Source: DATAXV01 sp036272915 (GTDB taxonomy: Bacteria > Chloroflexota > Dormibacteria > Dormibacterales > Dormibacteraceae). From it: a stretch of DNA of 32,616 bases. Both the position numbers and the translations under genes were made by a program. The notes under the pieces are model-generated. The model saw only the letters and a list, made by a program, of their open reading frames with translations. It did no database searches and had not been told where the DNA came from. Location: positions 1 through 32,616 of the forward strand of contig DATAXV010000001.1 of assembly GCA_036272915.1 (NCBI GenBank), read 5' to 3'. This document shows positions 14,361-21,277 of this stretch, piece by piece (the first letter of the stretch is position 1; every line of letters starts with the position of its first letter).

Positions 14361-15544
14361 TGGGCACCGCACCCGAGACCGCGCGGACCGAGCGCCGCCA
14401 CGGGCGCCCGGTGGCGCTGCGCGCCGCCCGCGCCCTGATCGGCGGGGTCGCCCGCCAGGACTGGTGGGTGGTCGTGCGCGACGGCTTGATCGAGGAGGCG
14501 AGGCCGAGCCGCCCGGGCGGGGTGGAGGAGATCGAGCTGGCGGGGATGGACCTGATCCCGGGCCTGGTCGACCTCCACTCCGACTGCCTGGAGCTGAAGA
14601 CGCGTCCGCGTCCTGGCATGGTGCTGCCCCTGGAGGCGGGCATCCTGGAGCTGGACACGGAGGCCGCCTCCAACGGCATCACCACCCACCACCTCTGCGT
14701 CTGCGTCGACGAGGACCCCTCCAAGTTCCGGAACGTCGGCCGGACGGCGGCGACGGTCAGGGCCCTGGAGAGCATCCATGACGAGCTCCGCGTCGAGCAC
14801 CGGATTCACCTCCGGGTGGAGATGACCTGCGACGGCATGGAGGCGACGGCGGCGATGGCGGGCAGCCCGGTGGTGGGACTGCTCTCGTACATGGTCCATA
14901 TCCCGGGGATGGGCCAGTTTCGTGATCGGCGGGCCTGGGAGGCCTACTACGGCCGGCGCGTGCGTGACGGCAAGAGCCCCGAGGACGAGGTGGCCCGGCG
15001 CATGGCCGACCTCGACAAGATCGCCGGGCGGCGGCGGCGGGTGGCCGAGATCGCTCGCGAGCACGGCCTCGTCCTCGCCGCCCACGACGACGACAGCGAG
15101 GAGGCGGCCCGGCTCTCGCTGGAGCTGGGGGCGACGATCTCGGAGTTCCCGGTCATCGCCGAGGCGGCGGCGACGGCGCGCTCGCTCGGGCTGGGTACGG
15201 TGATGGGCGCTCCCAACGCGAGGCGGGGGCGCTCCCAGCACGAGGGCAACCTCTCCGCCCGCGAGGCGCTGCGGGCGGGCCTGCTCAGCGGCCTGGCCTC
15301 CGACTACCATCCGGCGTCGCTCATCGCCGCCGCCTACCAGCTGTCGGACGAGCGGGAGTGCTCCTGGACGGAGGCGGTGGCGCTGGTCACCAGCGGGCCG
15401 GCCGACATGGCCCGGCTGGCCGATCGGGGACGCATCGATCTCGGGGCCAGGGCGGACCTGGCGGCGGTCGGCCGGCGGGCCGGCCAGCCCTCGGTGGCGC
15501 AGGTCTGGGTCGCCGGTCGCGAGGTGTTCGGGCCCGGCCGCTGA
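14360..15544 (+). CDS. phnM: Ribose 1-alkylphosphonate 5-triphosphate diphosphatase PhnM
   Basis: 394 residues from ATG 14360, sharing one base with the phnL stop. PhnM is an amidohydrolase-fold metalloenzyme that removes diphosphate from the ribose 5-triphosphate intermediate before PhnJ acts. Metal-binding features are visible: H73 and D75 in LVDLHSD (the usual HxH is HSD in this family), H242 in AAHDDD, APNARRGRSQHEGNL, and the late LASDYHP. The length agrees with the family (378 in E. coli). It is the last phn gene: no phnN, phnO or phnP follows, and the next 378 bases hold a pseudogene remnant. The ribosyl 1,2-cyclic phosphate product must therefore be handled by genes outside the window. 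Confidence 0.92.
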   Translation: MGTAPETARTERRHGRPVALRAARALIGGVARQDWWVVVRDGLIEEARPSRPGGVEEIELAGMDLIPGLVDLHSDCLELKTRPRPGMVLPLEAGILELDTEAASNGITTHHLCVCVDEDPSKFRNVGRTAATVRALESIHDELRVEHRIHLRVEMTCDGMEATAAMAGSPVVGLLSYMVHIPGMGQFRDRRAWEAYYGRRVRDGKSPEDEVARRMADLDKIAGRRRRVAEIAREHGLVLAAHDDDSEEAARLSLELGATISEFPVIAEAAATARSLGLGTVMGAPNARRGRSQHEGNLSAREALRAGLLSGLASDYHPASLIAAAYQLSDERECSWTEAVALVTSGPADMARLADRGRIDLGARADLAAVGRRAGQPSVAQVWVAGREVFGPGR

Positions 15545-15666
15545 GGAGGCCCACGCCCGGCCGGCGCCACCGGGTGCTGCGAACGTCGGCTGAGTCCGAC
15601 TCGGCCCCGTCAGCCCGTGAAGTCAAACCTATCGGTTGCCTGTTGGCGGTGCCGGGTGTCCTCCTG
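15545..15666. other. Intergenic stretch after phnM
   Basis: Short region between phnM and the DUF899 remnant. It has no start codon with a ribosome site and no clear gene; it may contain further decayed sequence of the same remnant. Confidence 0.4.
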
Positions 15667-15809
15667 GAGGAGCTGCACGGCCTGAGCGCGTTCGCTCTGG
15701 ACGAGGGCACGGTCTACCACCGTATTCGCCCTACGCCCGCGGCACCGACGTCCTGCTCGGCGCCTTCCCGCTCCTCGACCGCGCTCCCAACGGCCGTGCC
15801 GGGGCCTGA
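15667..15809 (+). pseudogene. C-terminal remnant of a DUF899 (thioredoxin-like) protein, frameshifted
   Basis: Frame one from 15667 encodes EELHGLSAFALDEGTVYH; a shift at about 15721-15735 is needed to continue as YARGTDVLLGAFPLLDRAPNGRAGA, ending at TGA 15807-15809. Intact DUF899 proteins end with a stretch of the form ELPGLSVF...DGTVYHTYSxYARGxDxLxGxYxxLDxxPxGR, so both halves match in order. The catalytic N-terminal part is missing. The fossil shows that a complete gene once stood between phnM and the DHFR-like gene. DUF899 genes are often neighbours of small YafY/DHFR-type genes like those that follow. Confidence 0.65.
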
Positions 15810-15819
15810 TCGCCCCGGC
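15798..15819 (+). terminator. GC hairpin at the end of the DUF899 remnant
   Basis: GCCGGGGC (15798-15805) pairs with GCCCCGGC (15812-15819) around the loop CTGATC, which contains the remnant's stop codon. No T-run follows. It could be a weak terminator for the phn operon. Confidence 0.35.
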
Positions 15820-15921
15820 CGCGAGTCGCTCCACTCGGAGCCGGGATCGAGCGCACCTCGCCCGGCTCTATGCTCTGGGCCGATGGCGGCTCGAAACCAG
15901 TCCGAGGGAGGGTGCCCGACC

Positions 15922-16491
15922 ATGGGCCGACTGATCTACACCACGATCGCGTCGCTGGACGGCTACGTCGAGGACGTCGGCGGAAACTTCGACTGGGCGG
16001 CGCCCGACCCCGAGGTGTTCGCGTTCATCAACGACCTCGAGCGCCCGATTGGCACCTACCTCTACGGGCGGGGGATGTACGAGACGATGAGGTTCTGGGA
16101 GACCGCCGACCAGCAGCCGGGGCAGTCCGCCGAGGAGGCCGACTTCACGCGGCTGTGGCAGGCGGCGGACAAGGTCGTTTACTCCAGGACCCTGGACGGC
16201 GTGACCACGTCGCGGACCCGGATCGAGCGCGACTTCGACCCCGAGACGGTGCGGCGGATGAAGGCGTCGTCCGACCGGGACCTCAGCGTCGGCGGCGCGG
16301 CTCTGGGCGCGTCCGCGTTCCTGGCCGACCTGGTCGACGAACTGGGTCTGCTGGTCCTGCCGGTCCTGGTCGGAGGCGGCAAGCGCTCGCTGCCGGACGG
16401 CGTCAGGCTCGACCTCCTGCTGCTCGACGAGATGCGCTTCGACGGCGGCGTCGTCTACCTCAGGTACGAGGTTCGGAAGGCGGCGGCGTAG
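15922..16491 (+). CDS. Dihydrofolate reductase-family protein (RibD C-terminal-like)
   Basis: 189 residues from ATG 15922, with GAGGGAGGG nine bases upstream. It has the RibD_C/DHFR-like fold signature: the start MGRLIYTTIASLDGYVED, the GTYLYGRGMYETMRFWE loop, KVVYSRTLDGV, the glycine-rich cofactor turn LSVGGAALGASAF, and LVLPVLVGGGKRSLPDGVRL. Such proteins are NAD(P)H-dependent reductases by homology, but most have no known substrate and are not folate enzymes. The 3' end overlaps the convergent WYL regulator by 32 bases. The genomic pairing with a YafY-like regulator is common in actinobacteria, so that neighbour may control it. Confidence 0.85.
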   Translation: MGRLIYTTIASLDGYVEDVGGNFDWAAPDPEVFAFINDLERPIGTYLYGRGMYETMRFWETADQQPGQSAEEADFTRLWQAADKVVYSRTLDGVTTSRTRIERDFDPETVRRMKASSDRDLSVGGAALGASAFLADLVDELGLLVLPVLVGGGKRSLPDGVRLDLLLLDEMRFDGGVVYLRYEVRKAAA

Positions 16492-17449
16492 GTTCCACCT
16501 CGCCCGCCGACAGCAGCCGTCGGCCGACGGCGCGCGCCGCGTCCCGGAGCTCGGGACCGGCGGCGATCCGGTACGCGTAGGGGATCATGGCCAGCTGCAC
16601 GACATACCAGTCGGGGTTGCTGGTGGTGCCGACCAGACGGGCGGTTCCGGCGCCGAGGGCCTCGAGGTGCCCGATGGCCCTCGGCACCCAGCGCCTGACG
16701 TCCTCGACCGGGGCCTCGATGACGACGTCGGCGTCGAACTCCCAGCCCACGGCGAGGTGCTCCTCGAGGACGGCGACGGGATCGAGGTCGGCGGGCGGTC
16801 TGAAGGTTCGATCGAGCTCATCGACCGCCTGGATCCGGTCGACGCGGTACGCCCGCACCGCCCTGGCCGCGTGGTTCCAGCAGAGCAGGTACCAGCGGCC
16901 GTGGCGAACGACGACCGCCCAGGGATCGACCTCGGGCGTCCATTCCGAGCCCGCCTCGGAGCGGTAGCCGATCCGCACCGTCCGCTGGTTCGAGCAGGCC
17001 TGAACCAGCGCCGTGGTGATCTCCGGATCGGGCCGGGCCGCAGCCCGGTCGGGTGCCGGCGCGGTGGCCCGCCGGACCGCCTCGGCCTGGACGGCGACCG
17101 GCTCGGGGAGGGCCCGGACGATCTTGCCCAGGGCGCCGCCGACGAGGCTCGCCGGATCGCCCGCGTCGTGGTGGCCGTCGAGCACCGCCATGACCAGGCC
17201 GAGGGCCTCTGAGGCGCTGAACATCAGGGGCGGGAGGCGGAGACCGCGGCCGAGGTGGAAGCCGCCGTACGGTCCACGCGTCGACCCGACCGGGATGCCC
17301 GCCTCGCGGAGGATGCCGACGTACCGTCGGGCCGCCCGCTCCGAGACGCCGAGCCTGGAGGCCAGGCTCTCCGCGGTGATGCCCGGGTTGCCCTGGAGCA
17401 GCTCGAGGGCGAGCAGCGCGCGAGCGGTCGGACTGGTTTCGGAGTTCAT
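16460..17449 (-). CDS. YafY-like transcriptional regulator with HTH and WYL domains
   Basis: 329 residues from ATG 17449; neither a ribosome site nor a clear -10 at leaderless distance is seen, so the start is chosen by homology of the MNSETSPTARALLALELLQ beginning. Residues 5-60 form a winged helix (ESLASRLGVSERAARRYVG, RGPYGGFHLGRG). The central part carries the WYL ligand-binding domain (VRIGYRSEAGSEWTPEVDPWAVV, HGRWYLLCWNHAARAVRAYRVDRI), followed by a WCX extension to the C-terminus. These regulators often sense nucleic-acid or small ligands and control nearby stress genes. It converges on and overlaps the DHFR-like gene by 32 bases and is divergent from the metal transporter, so it could control either. 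Confidence 0.85.
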   Translation of the reverse strand: MNSETSPTARALLALELLQGNPGITAESLASRLGVSERAARRYVGILREAGIPVGSTRGPYGGFHLGRGLRLPPLMFSASEALGLVMAVLDGHHDAGDPASLVGGALGKIVRALPEPVAVQAEAVRRATAPAPDRAAARPDPEITTALVQACSNQRTVRIGYRSEAGSEWTPEVDPWAVVVRHGRWYLLCWNHAARAVRAYRVDRIQAVDELDRTFRPPADLDPVAVLEEHLAVGWEFDADVVIEAPVEDVRRWVPRAIGHLEALGAGTARLVGTTSNPDWYVVQLAMIPYAYRIAAGPELRDAARAVGRRLLSAGEVEPTPPPSEPRT

Positions 17450-17557
17450 TGCAGTGTTGGGTCGTGACCCGGAAGTAGAACGTCCGGAAAATACGGACCC
17501 TACCATGCTGTCCCCGATTCCCGCGACAAGCACCCGGCGCATCGTCCCCAGCCGATG

Positions 17558-17590
17558 TGCATACAATATGCGCAAGTCGTATGGGCAAGC
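17558..17590 (+). promoter_or_regulatory. Promoter and operator-like repeats of the metal ABC operon
   Basis: TGCATA-CAA-TATGCG (17558-17572) is an inverted repeat enclosing TACAAT (17563-17568), a good -10. It is followed by CGCAAGT (17571-17577), N6, GGCAAGC (17584-17590). The same CGCAAGT-N6-SGCAARY layout precedes the CooC-like gene. The repeats sit on the predicted transcription start, as expected for a repressor. Confidence 0.45.
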
Positions 17591-17631
17591 GCCATGCGTG
17601 GCCTCGGCAGCTTCAACGGTGGGAGATGATG

Positions 17632-18618
17632 ATGCGTCGGAACCAAGGGTCGGTCGGTGGCTGGAATGGGTGGGAGGGCCGCCGATGGCCGGTGTCCACC
17701 GCGCGCCTCATCGCCATGGCGGTGGCGATGGCGGCGGTGGTGCTGGCGGTCGCCGGCTGCGCCGGCGCGTCAGCGGACGCGGGGAATGGCACTATAGTCG
17801 CCGTCGGTGCCGAGAACGAGTACGCGAACGTCATCGGCCAGATCGGCGGCAAGTACGTGAGCGTGACCGCGATCATGAGCAACCCAAACACCGATCCGCA
17901 CACGTTCGAGGCGAGCCCAAAGGTGGCCCAGGAGGTGAGCGCTGCGCAGCTCGTCGTTCAGAACGGGGTCGGGTACGACGGCTTCATGAACAAGATCGAG
18001 TCCTCCGCATCCGGGTCCGACCGCAAGGTGATCGACGTTCAGAACCTGCTCGGATTGCCCGACAGCACGTCCAATCCGCACCTCTGGTACAAGCCCCAGA
18101 CGATGCTCAAGGTCGCCGCGGCGATTGCCTCCGACCTGTCAAAGCTGGCCCCGTCGCATGCGTCCTACTTCCAGTCCGCGGCGCGCGCCTTCGACCGCTC
18201 GCTGAACCCCTGGCAGCAGGCCCTCGCCTCGTTCAAGGCGGCCTACCCGGGCACCCCGGTGGCCACGACGGAGCCGGTCGCCGACTACATGCTGCAGGCG
18301 GCGGGCACCGACAACCTGACGCCGTGGAGCCTTCAGGCCGCGATCATGAACGGGGTCGACCCGTCACCGCAGGACGTCACCCTGCAACAGCAGCTCTTCA
18401 GCCAGCATCGGGTCAAGGTCTTCCTCTACAACCAGCAGGTGACCGACTCGCTGACCGAGACCTTCCTGGCCGCCGCCAAGCGCAATGACGTACCCGTGGT
18501 CGGCGTCTACGAAACGATGCCGGTCCCCGGCTACACCTACCAGTCCTGGATGCTGGCCGAGGTCCGGGCCCTGCGCGCCGCGGTCGCCGACGGGACGTCG
18601 GAGCAGAGGCTTACATGA
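17632..18618 (+). CDS. Metal ABC transporter substrate-binding lipoprotein (ZnuA/TroA family)
   Basis: 328 residues from ATG 17632, six bases after GGTGGGAG; ATGs at 17626 and 17629 lie in the same run. The signal peptide core MAVAMAAVVLAVAGC ends in the lipobox Cys C43, so the mature protein is lipid-anchored outside the membrane. Cluster A-I fold features are seen. Predicted metal ligands are H90 (DPHTFE), H150 (NPHLWY), E214 (TTEPVADY) and E294 (YETMP). Two His plus Glu and an acidic residue resembles the Mn-binding PsaA set (His, His, Glu, Asp), and there is no His-rich loop typical of zinc-specific ZnuA. Manganese is therefore slightly favoured over zinc, but iron or nickel are not excluded. 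It overlaps the ATPase gene by four bases. Confidence 0.85.
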   Translation: MRRNQGSVGGWNGWEGRRWPVSTARLIAMAVAMAAVVLAVAGCAGASADAGNGTIVAVGAENEYANVIGQIGGKYVSVTAIMSNPNTDPHTFEASPKVAQEVSAAQLVVQNGVGYDGFMNKIESSASGSDRKVIDVQNLLGLPDSTSNPHLWYKPQTMLKVAAAIASDLSKLAPSHASYFQSAARAFDRSLNPWQQALASFKAAYPGTPVATTEPVADYMLQAAGTDNLTPWSLQAAIMNGVDPSPQDVTLQQQLFSQHRVKVFLYNQQVTDSLTETFLAAAKRNDVPVVGVYETMPVPGYTYQSWMLAEVRALRAAVADGTSEQRLT

Positions 18619-19490
18619 CCGAGCCGGCACGGGACCCCGGCGGCGAGGAGATCCTCGCCGTCGACGGTGTCGGCGTCTGGCTCTCCGGGCGCGAGGTGTT
18701 GCGCGACGTCAGCTTCACGATCAGGGCCGGAGAGTTCACCGGGCTGATAGGTCCCAACGGCGCCGGCAAGACCACGATCCTCCGCGTGATCCTCGGCCTC
18801 CAGGCTCCGTCGTCGGGACGGATCACGATCGCCGGCCGCACTCGCGGCCGGCGCGATGGGCTGGTCGGCTACGTCCCCCAGAAGGTACTGCTCGAGCCTG
18901 ACGTTCCGCTCCGGGCGCGCGATCTGGTCGGCCTCGGCCTGGACGGACACCGTCTCGGCATCTCGCTTCCCTCGCGTCGCCGCCGGCAGGCGGTGGACGA
19001 GATGCTGGCGGCCGTCAGTGCCGAGCGGTTCGCCGACCAGCGGGTGGGCGACCTGTCGGGCGGCGAGCAGCAGCGGGTCCTCATCGCACACGCGCTGATC
19101 AGCCGCCCGCGGCTTCTCCTCCTCGACGAACCGCTGGCCAATCTCGACGTCCGCAGCGAGAGCGCGACGGTGGCGCTCCTCCACCGGATCGCCGGCGAGC
19201 AGGGCGTGGCGGTGCTGATCTCCGCGCACGACATGAACCCGCTGCTCCCGGTGATGGACCGGATCGTCTACCTCGCCCGCGGCCGCGCCGCCAGCGGCAC
19301 CACGGACGAGGTGGTCCGCCCCGAGGTGCTCGGCGACCTCTACGGTCAGCATGTCGACGTCCTCCACGTCCATGACCGGGTCCTGGTCGTGGCCGGCCCG
19401 GCATCGCGGTCGGACGTCGCCCTGGAGCGGGAGGACGTGGTCGCCCCGGCCGAGGTCGACTGCGAGGACGTCGTCGGCGGCCGCCGGTGA
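18615..19490 (+). CDS. Metal ABC transporter ATP-binding protein (ZnuC/MntB type)
   Basis: 291 residues from ATG 18615, overlapping the binding-protein stop (ATGA). Walker A is GPNGAGKTT near residue 45-53, the Q-loop is in LVGYVPQK, the signature is LSGGEQQRVLIAHAL and Walker B is LLLLDEPLANLD, then the switch His in LISAHDMNPLLPVMD. The VGYVPQ and SAHDMNPLL segments are typical of the zinc/manganese ATPase group. About 50 residues beyond the nucleotide-binding domain form an acidic tail (EREDVVAPAEVDCEDVV) that may be regulatory. It powers the two permeases encoded next. Confidence 0.9.
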   Translation: MTEPARDPGGEEILAVDGVGVWLSGREVLRDVSFTIRAGEFTGLIGPNGAGKTTILRVILGLQAPSSGRITIAGRTRGRRDGLVGYVPQKVLLEPDVPLRARDLVGLGLDGHRLGISLPSRRRRQAVDEMLAAVSAERFADQRVGDLSGGEQQRVLIAHALISRPRLLLLDEPLANLDVRSESATVALLHRIAGEQGVAVLISAHDMNPLLPVMDRIVYLARGRAASGTTDEVVRPEVLGDLYGQHVDVLHVHDRVLVVAGPASRSDVALEREDVVAPAEVDCEDVVGGRR

Positions 19491-20401
19491 GCGATCTCCT
19501 CCAGACCGCGCTCGTCTCCGGCCTGCTCGGCAGCTCCTCCGTCCGCATCGCCGCCCTCGTCGGCACCGCCGTCGCCCTGGTCTCGGGCGTGGTCGGCGTC
19601 CATACGGTGATGCGCGGGCAGTCCTTCGTCGGGCACTCGCTGTCCGACATCGGCGCCACCGGCGGCTCGGGCGCGCTCTTCATCGGCGTCAACCCACTGT
19701 GGGGGTTCCTGGCAATGGGCGCCGTCGCCGGCGGCGTGCTCGAGCTGATGGGCCTGCGCCGGCCCAGGGGTAGGGACGTCGCCACCGGTATCGTCCTCGG
19801 CGCCGAGCTGGGCCTGGCCGCGCTGTTCCTCTATTGGGATGCCAGCTTCCGGAGCACGACCGGGGCCTCGATCTCGATCCTCTTCGGGTCGATCTTTGTC
19901 ATCAACCCAGCGATCGTCCCCGTCGTCATTGGCTTCTGCGCCGCCGCCATGGCGACGCTGCTGCTCCTCCAGCGGACGCTGCTGCTGTGCTCGGTGAGCA
20001 CCGACATCGCCTCCGCCCGCGGGGTGCCCGTGCGGCTGGTCGGTGTCGCCCACCTGATGGTCATGGTGCTCGCCGTCTCCCTCTCCGCGCTGACCATCGG
20101 CGCCATCCTCAGCACGGCCCTCCTGATCGGACCGGCCGCCGCCGCGCTGCGCGTGACTAGGCGGCCGGGCCTGGCCCTGATCATCGCGGCCGGGATCGGC
20201 GTGGCCGCAACGTGGGCCGGGATCGCGCTCGCCTATGAGAGCTACTACTGGCCGCCGGCCGGGCACGGCTGGCCGGTTAGCTTCTTCATCGTCACCCTGA
20301 TCTTCCTGTTCTATCTCGGCGCCGACGCGCTGTCCGTGCTCCGCGGGAGGCGCAAGGCACGGGTGCGGGCGCCCTCGCTGGCGGCAGCCGAGCGGGTCTG
20401 A
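19487..20401 (+). CDS. Metal ABC transporter permease 1 (ZnuB family)
   Basis: 304 residues from GTG 19487, overlapping the ATPase stop. Eight or so hydrophobic helices are visible. Family features are MRGQSFVGHSLSDIGATGGSGAL (the coupling and channel region), GVPVRLVGVAHLMVMVLAVSL, and IGAILSTALLIGPAAAALRVT, which matches the conserved GxLLVxALLIxPAATA motif of the ZnuB/TroCD permeases. A long basic C-terminal tail (RGRRKARVRA) faces the cytoplasm. With the second permease it should form a heterodimeric channel, as in MntCD or TroCD. The gap to the second permease is four bases. Confidence 0.88.
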   Translation: MSDLLQTALVSGLLGSSSVRIAALVGTAVALVSGVVGVHTVMRGQSFVGHSLSDIGATGGSGALFIGVNPLWGFLAMGAVAGGVLELMGLRRPRGRDVATGIVLGAELGLAALFLYWDASFRSTTGASISILFGSIFVINPAIVPVVIGFCAAAMATLLLLQRTLLLCSVSTDIASARGVPVRLVGVAHLMVMVLAVSLSALTIGAILSTALLIGPAAAALRVTRRPGLALIIAAGIGVAATWAGIALAYESYYWPPAGHGWPVSFFIVTLIFLFYLGADALSVLRGRRKARVRAPSLAAAERV

Positions 20402-20405
20402 GGCG

Positions 20406-21218
20406 ATGTTCGACAGCTTTATGATCAACACCTGGCTGGCGGCGACGATCGTCGCCGCGACCGCTGGCGTGGTCGGCTTCTTCGCCGTCCTCAGGGGCTC
20501 CGCATTCGCCGCCCACGCCGTCCCCCAGGGGGCATTCGCGGGAGCCGCCGGGGCCGCGCTGCTCGGGATCAACCCGATCCTGGGGCTGGGCGTCTTCTCC
20601 CTGGCCGGCGCCCTCGGCATCGGCTGGCTGGGCCGCCGGGCCCGGACCGACGTGGCCACCGCTCTCGGCCTGGTCGTGATGCTCGGGCTGGGCGCCCTGT
20701 TCCTCAGCTGGAGCGTCGAGTACGCGCCCGAGATCTTCTCGCTGCTCTTCGGCGAGGTCCTGGGCGTGAGCAGCGACGAGGTCCTGCCCATCGCCGGGCT
20801 GGGGGCGGTCAGCCTCGCCGCCATCGTCGTGCTCTACCGGCCGCTGATGCTCTCGTCGGTGGTCGGCGAGGTCGGGGAGGCCCGCGGGGTGGGGCGCCGT
20901 CGCATGGAGATGTGCTTCCTGGCCGTGGTCGCCCTGACCACGAGCATGACCGTCCCCGTGGTCGGGGCCTTCCTGATGTTCAGCCTGATGATCGCGCCGG
21001 CGGCGGCCGCCCGCTGCTACACCAGCCGGCCGGGAGTGGCGATCGGCCTCTCCGCCGGCATCGCGGTGGTGACGATCTGGGTCTCGATCGCGGCCTCCTA
21101 CGAGTCGGGCTGGCCGGTCGGCTTCTTCGTCGGTGCGCTCGGCGCCGTGAGCTACGCGGGAGGCCGCGGCTACGCCGCCTGGCGGCGCGCCCGGAGGCCG
21201 GCCCCCGCCGCCGCATAG
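20406..21218 (+). CDS. Metal ABC transporter permease 2 (ZnuB family)
   Basis: 270 residues from ATG 20406, four bases after the previous stop. Features mirror the first permease: LRGSAFAAHAVPQGAFAGAAG, LFGEVLGVSSDEVLPI, GEARGVGRRRMEMCFLAVVAL and VPVVGAFLMFSLMIAPAAAARC, the family's conserved motif near helix six. The two permeases are clearly paralogous but diverged, so a heterodimer is more likely than alternative homodimers. Codon use and orientation match the rest of the operon. The 59 bases after its stop carry the promoter of the CooC-like gene. Confidence 0.88.
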   Translation: MFDSFMINTWLAATIVAATAGVVGFFAVLRGSAFAAHAVPQGAFAGAAGAALLGINPILGLGVFSLAGALGIGWLGRRARTDVATALGLVVMLGLGALFLSWSVEYAPEIFSLLFGEVLGVSSDEVLPIAGLGAVSLAAIVVLYRPLMLSSVVGEVGEARGVGRRRMEMCFLAVVALTTSMTVPVVGAFLMFSLMIAPAAAARCYTSRPGVAIGLSAGIAVVTIWVSIAASYESGWPVGFFVGALGAVSYAGGRGYAAWRRARRPAPAAA

Positions 21219-21230
21219 TCCCGAATCGCT

Positions 21231-21271
21231 CGCAAGTAGGTTGCGCAAATCGATTTCATAACTGCTATCCT
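21231..21271 (+). promoter_or_regulatory. Promoter and operator-like repeats of the CooC-like gene
   Basis: CGCAAGT (21231-21237), N6, CGCAAAT (21244-21250) repeats the layout found before the metal ABC operon; 14 of 20 positions agree. TTGCGC at 21241-21246 is a possible -35 (19-base spacer). TATCCT at 21266-21271 is exactly -12 to -7 of the ATG, so transcript and protein would begin together. AAATCGATTT (21247-21256) is also palindromic. Confidence 0.5.
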
Positions 21272-21277
21272 CCGCCC

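Noticed and set aside
13853..15310. 485-codon reverse frame across phnL and phnM
   Set aside because: Opposite to two genes with full motifs; composition typical of shadow frames.
17558..17590. Zur or Fur box before the metal operon
   Set aside because: The elements do not match the TGAAAATGATTTTCA-type Zur consensus or the 19-base Fur box closely enough to name the regulator.
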